Of a stretch of 6,889 bases of DNA, positions 4,481-6,889 are shown piece by piece. This stretch comes from Alphaproteobacteria bacterium (GTDB lineage Bacteria; Pseudomonadota; Alphaproteobacteria; JABSOH01; JABAAW01): the NCBI GenBank assembly GCA_014238935.1, contig JABAAD010000036.1, positions 1 to 6,889 of the forward strand, written 5' to 3'. Under the pieces are notes generated by a model that did no database searches, was not told where the DNA came from, and worked only from the letters and a program-made list of their open reading frames with translations. How positions within the stretch are numbered: position 1 is the stretch's first letter; the number at the start of each line of letters is the position of its first letter. A program made the position numbers and the translations under genes.

Positions 4481-6889
4481 ATGTCCGTCTTCCAACCCTT
4501 TCGCATCGAAGAGCAAAATTTGCGCACACCCTCGCGCATTCGGCGCGATCGCCCCGTAAGTTTTCTGTTCGACGGAAAGGTGTACGAGGGCTTCGAGGGC
4601 GACACGCTTGCATCCGCCTTGCTCGCCTGCGGGCAGAAGCTGCTTGGCAGAAGCTTCAAATACCACCGCGCGCGAGGACAGGTCGCTCTCGCCGAAGACG
4701 AGCCCAACGCCCTCGTACAACGCATCGACGAGGAGGGAACGCTCGGCGAGCCCAATTTGCGCGCAACGCAAGTTTTCCTGCGACAAAGCGAGCGCGAAGA
4801 ATTGCGTTTCCGCAGCCAAAATCGCTTTCCCTCCCTCTCCTTCGACCTCGGTGCTATCGCCTCGTGGTTCTCGCCCGTGTTGGTCGCGGGCTTCTATTAC
4901 AAAACCTTCAAGGCACCCTCAGGCGCGTGGCGAATCTACGAACACTTCATCCGCCGTGCGGCGGGCTTGGGCAAACCTCCCAAACCCGAAAGCTCTGACG
5001 CAGACTTTTGCGAATGGACGCACCATTTTCCCGATGTGCTCGTCGTTGGCAGCGGTATCGCAGGGCTCGAGGCTGCCGAGATCGTCAGCCGCGACGAGTC
5101 CTTGCGCGTCACCCTCATCGAGCAGGATGTCGAACTCGGCGGTGCCCTCCTCGCCGCAGATCCCGATGTAACCATCGATGGCAAACCCGCTCACCGCGCT
5201 CTCGAAGACAGGGTTGCGCTGCTGCGAGAGAGAGGAAACCTCACCATCCTCTCCAACACCTGCGCGAGCGGCTATTTCGACGGAAACTTTCTCACCGCCG
5301 TCGAAACAATTCCTGAGGCGCGCGACAACCCAGACCTGCCGCGCGAACGCATGTGGCGCATCCGTGCGCGCCATGTTCTGCTGGCGACAGGGGCAAGCGA
5401 GCGGCACATGGTATTTACCAACAACGATCTGCCGGGCGTCATGCTCGCCGATACGATCCGCACCAGCGTGAGACGCTACGCCGTCCTGCCCGGCTTCGAT
5501 GCCGTGATCGCAACTAACAACGACTCCGCTTACCGAGCAGCGCTCACCCTCAAAGAAATCGGCGCAGAGGTCGTGGTCGCAGATTGGCGCAAAAAACCCC
5601 GATCGGAAATCGTCGAGGTCGCGCGCAAGGAAAAAATCACCATCCACACGGGATCCGCCGTCGTCAAGGCGCACGGAAAAAAACAACTCGATGCGGTCAC
5701 GATCGCCGCCCGCGACGCAAAAGGCGCGTTGCTTCCCGCAAGCGCGCGCAAAATCGCTTGTACGCTGCTGGGCTGCTCGGCGGGATTCGTGCCGCGCGTC
5801 CACCTCTTCAGCCAGTCGGGCGGACGCTTGCAATTCGACAAGCAGCGGCAATGCAACTTGCCCGGCGCTCCCGTCCAAAACACTTCGATGGCGGGTAGCC
5901 TCAACGGAGCGGACACCTTTGCCGAAGCGTTGGCACAAGGAAGAAAAGCTGCCTTGCAAGCGTTCAAAGCCCTTTCCAAAACCGCCAAAAAGAGCGTCGC
6001 AACAACACCGCCGCGCGAGATGAACGCCGCCGGCGCAGAAGTCCTGCCGTCCTCGCTCGCCTTCAAAAAAGCGGGCAGAGCGCAAGGAACATTCGCCTTC
6101 ATCGACTTGCAAAACGATGTAACCGAAGCCGATATTCGCCTCGCCATTCGAGAGGGATACCGATCCGTCGAGCATGTCAAACGCTACACCACAACGGGCA
6201 TGGCGACCGACCAAGGCAGGCTCTCCAACGCCAACGCTGTCGCCGTTGCCGCCGACGCGCTCGAGATATCCGTCGAGGAAATCGGAACGACAACCTACCG
6301 CCCCCCATACACTCCGCAAAGCTTTGCAGCCCTCGTCGGTCCGCACCGCAGAAACCTCTTCCATCCCGTTCGCACCACCCCCATGCACGAAGCCCATGTT
6401 GCCGAAGGTGCATTCTTCGAAGATGTCGGAGATTGGAAAAGACCATGGTTCTACCCCGAAGGAAAAGAAAACTGCGAGCAAGCTTGCCAACGCGAAGCCC
6501 TCCGAGTCCGTACTTCCGTCGGATTGTTCGACGGATCGACGCTGGGAAAAATCGATATCAGAGGACCCGATGCCTTATGGCTGCTCAATATGCTCTACAC
6601 CAACCGCTGGGACAAACTCAAAGTCGGATCTTGCCGATACGGTGTCATGCTCAACGAGCAGGGCATGATCTTCGACGACGGGGTTACTGCCCGTCTCGAT
6701 AAAGACCACTTCTACATGACCACAACAACAGGCGGCGCGGCGCGCGTGCTCGCGTGGATCGAAGAATGGCTGCAGACCGAATGGCCTAATCGAAAAGTCT
6801 ATGCAACATCCATGACAGAACAATGGGCGGTGTGCGTGTTGGCAGGACCGCTGGCGCGTACGCTCTTGCAATCCTTGTGCGACGAAGAC
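4481..6889 (+). CDS. soxA: Sarcosine oxidase, alpha subunit (3' end beyond window)
   Basis: Large subunit that binds NAD+ and tetrahydrofolate and transfers the sarcosine methyl carbon to THF. The frame is open from ATG 4481 to the last base: 803 codons of an expected 950-1000, so roughly 150-200 C-terminal residues lie outside the window. Domains in order: a ferredoxin-like fold (about 20-110) with GFEGDTLASALLA (37-49) and GRSFKYHRARG (56-66), lacking iron-sulfur cysteines as usual for this subunit; SFDLGAIASWFSPVLVAGFYYK (120-141); a Rossmann segment VLVVGSGIAGLEAAE (186-200); LATGASERHMVF (301-312); TNNDSAYRA (345-353); FIDLQNDVT (540-548) and HVKRYTTTGMATDQG (565-579); and a GcvT-like folate-binding domain from about 628, with GLFDGSTLGKI and CRYGVML. 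It has no normal SD; a decamer repeat abuts the ATG. It follows soxD and precedes an expected soxG. Confidence 0.95.
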   Translation, partial: MSVFQPFRIEEQNLRTPSRIRRDRPVSFLFDGKVYEGFEGDTLASALLACGQKLLGRSFKYHRARGQVALAEDEPNALVQRIDEEGTLGEPNLRATQVFLRQSEREELRFRSQNRFPSLSFDLGAIASWFSPVLVAGFYYKTFKAPSGAWRIYEHFIRRAAGLGKPPKPESSDADFCEWTHHFPDVLVVGSGIAGLEAAEIVSRDESLRVTLIEQDVELGGALLAADPDVTIDGKPAHRALEDRVALLRERGNLTILSNTCASGYFDGNFLTAVETIPEARDNPDLPRERMWRIRARHVLLATGASERHMVFTNNDLPGVMLADTIRTSVRRYAVLPGFDAVIATNNDSAYRAALTLKEIGAEVVVADWRKKPRSEIVEVARKEKITIHTGSAVVKAHGKKQLDAVTIAARDAKGALLPASARKIACTLLGCSAGFVPRVHLFSQSGGRLQFDKQRQCNLPGAPVQNTSMAGSLNGADTFAEALAQGRKAALQAFKALSKTAKKSVATTPPREMNAAGAEVLPSSLAFKKAGRAQGTFAFIDLQNDVTEADIRLAIREGYRSVEHVKRYTTTGMATDQGRLSNANAVAVAADALEISVEEIGTTTYRPPYTPQSFAALVGPHRRNLFHPVRTTPMHEAHVAEGAFFEDVGDWKRPWFYPEGKENCEQACQREALRVRTSVGLFDGSTLGKIDIRGPDALWLLNMLYTNRWDKLKVGSCRYGVMLNEQGMIFDDGVTARLDKDHFYMTTTTGGAARVLAWIEEWLQTEWPNRKVYATSMTEQWAVCVLAGPLARTLLQSLCDED

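Noticed and set aside
4481..4810. A functional [2Fe-2S] cluster in the SoxA ferredoxin-like domain
   Set aside because: The region has a single cysteine (Cys50) instead of four ligands; in this family the fold is kept without a cluster.
4919..6490. Long minus-strand open frame (523 codons) opposite soxA
   Set aside because: It lies entirely antisense to an unmistakable SoxA frame, has no recognisable domain, and is explained by codon bias of the GC-rich sense gene.

Overview
The window looks like ordinary chromosome from an alphaproteobacterium. The evidence is a FYDLN-type zinc-ribbon/acidic-tail gene (TIGR02300 type) divergent from aroA-cmk, an arrangement I know mainly from Alphaproteobacteria, followed by a heterotetrameric sarcosine oxidase operon in the order soxB-soxD-soxA. 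The DNA is moderately GC-rich by eye. GTG starts and weak Shine-Dalgarno (SD) sites are common. I see no RNA gene, mobile element, CRISPR array or phage gene.

Layout. Bases 1-175 hold no certain gene; they lie downstream of cmk and are pyrimidine-rich on the minus strand. The minus strand then carries cmk (176-874, GTG start) and, upstream of it, aroA (871-2385 at most). The two overlap by four bases (GTGA) and form a translationally coupled pair. The aroA leader and start region (about 2275-2429) contains a G-quadruplex-type motif and is shared with the divergent FYDLN gene (2430-2714, plus strand). After 62 bases that contain a perfect 13-bp tandem duplication comes soxB (2777-4021), then soxD (4058-4435). 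A 45-base gap ends in a tandem array of 10-bp units that abuts the ATG of soxA. soxA starts at 4481 and is still open at the window end (6889), so it is truncated by the window. soxG is expected beyond the right edge.

How the genes work together. AroA (EPSP synthase, shikimate pathway) and Cmk (CMP/dCMP kinase) are housekeeping enzymes commonly co-transcribed. SoxB, SoxD and SoxA are three of the four subunits of the cytoplasmic sarcosine oxidase. This enzyme demethylates sarcosine, the last methylated intermediate of choline/glycine-betaine breakdown, to glycine, and passes the methyl carbon to tetrahydrofolate as 5,10-methylene-THF while making hydrogen peroxide. Cofactor motifs for FAD, covalent FMN, NAD+, zinc and folate are readable in the subunits, so the enzyme looks functional.

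I do not see a new multi-gene system. The least expected signals are small: the two tandem-repeat arrays immediately upstream of soxB and soxA, the decamer array replacing a recognisable SD for soxA, a CX4C (instead of the usual CX2C) knuckle in the FYDLN protein, class II EPSP synthase motifs combined with glycine at the position where CP4 has alanine, and a G4 motif in the aroA leader.
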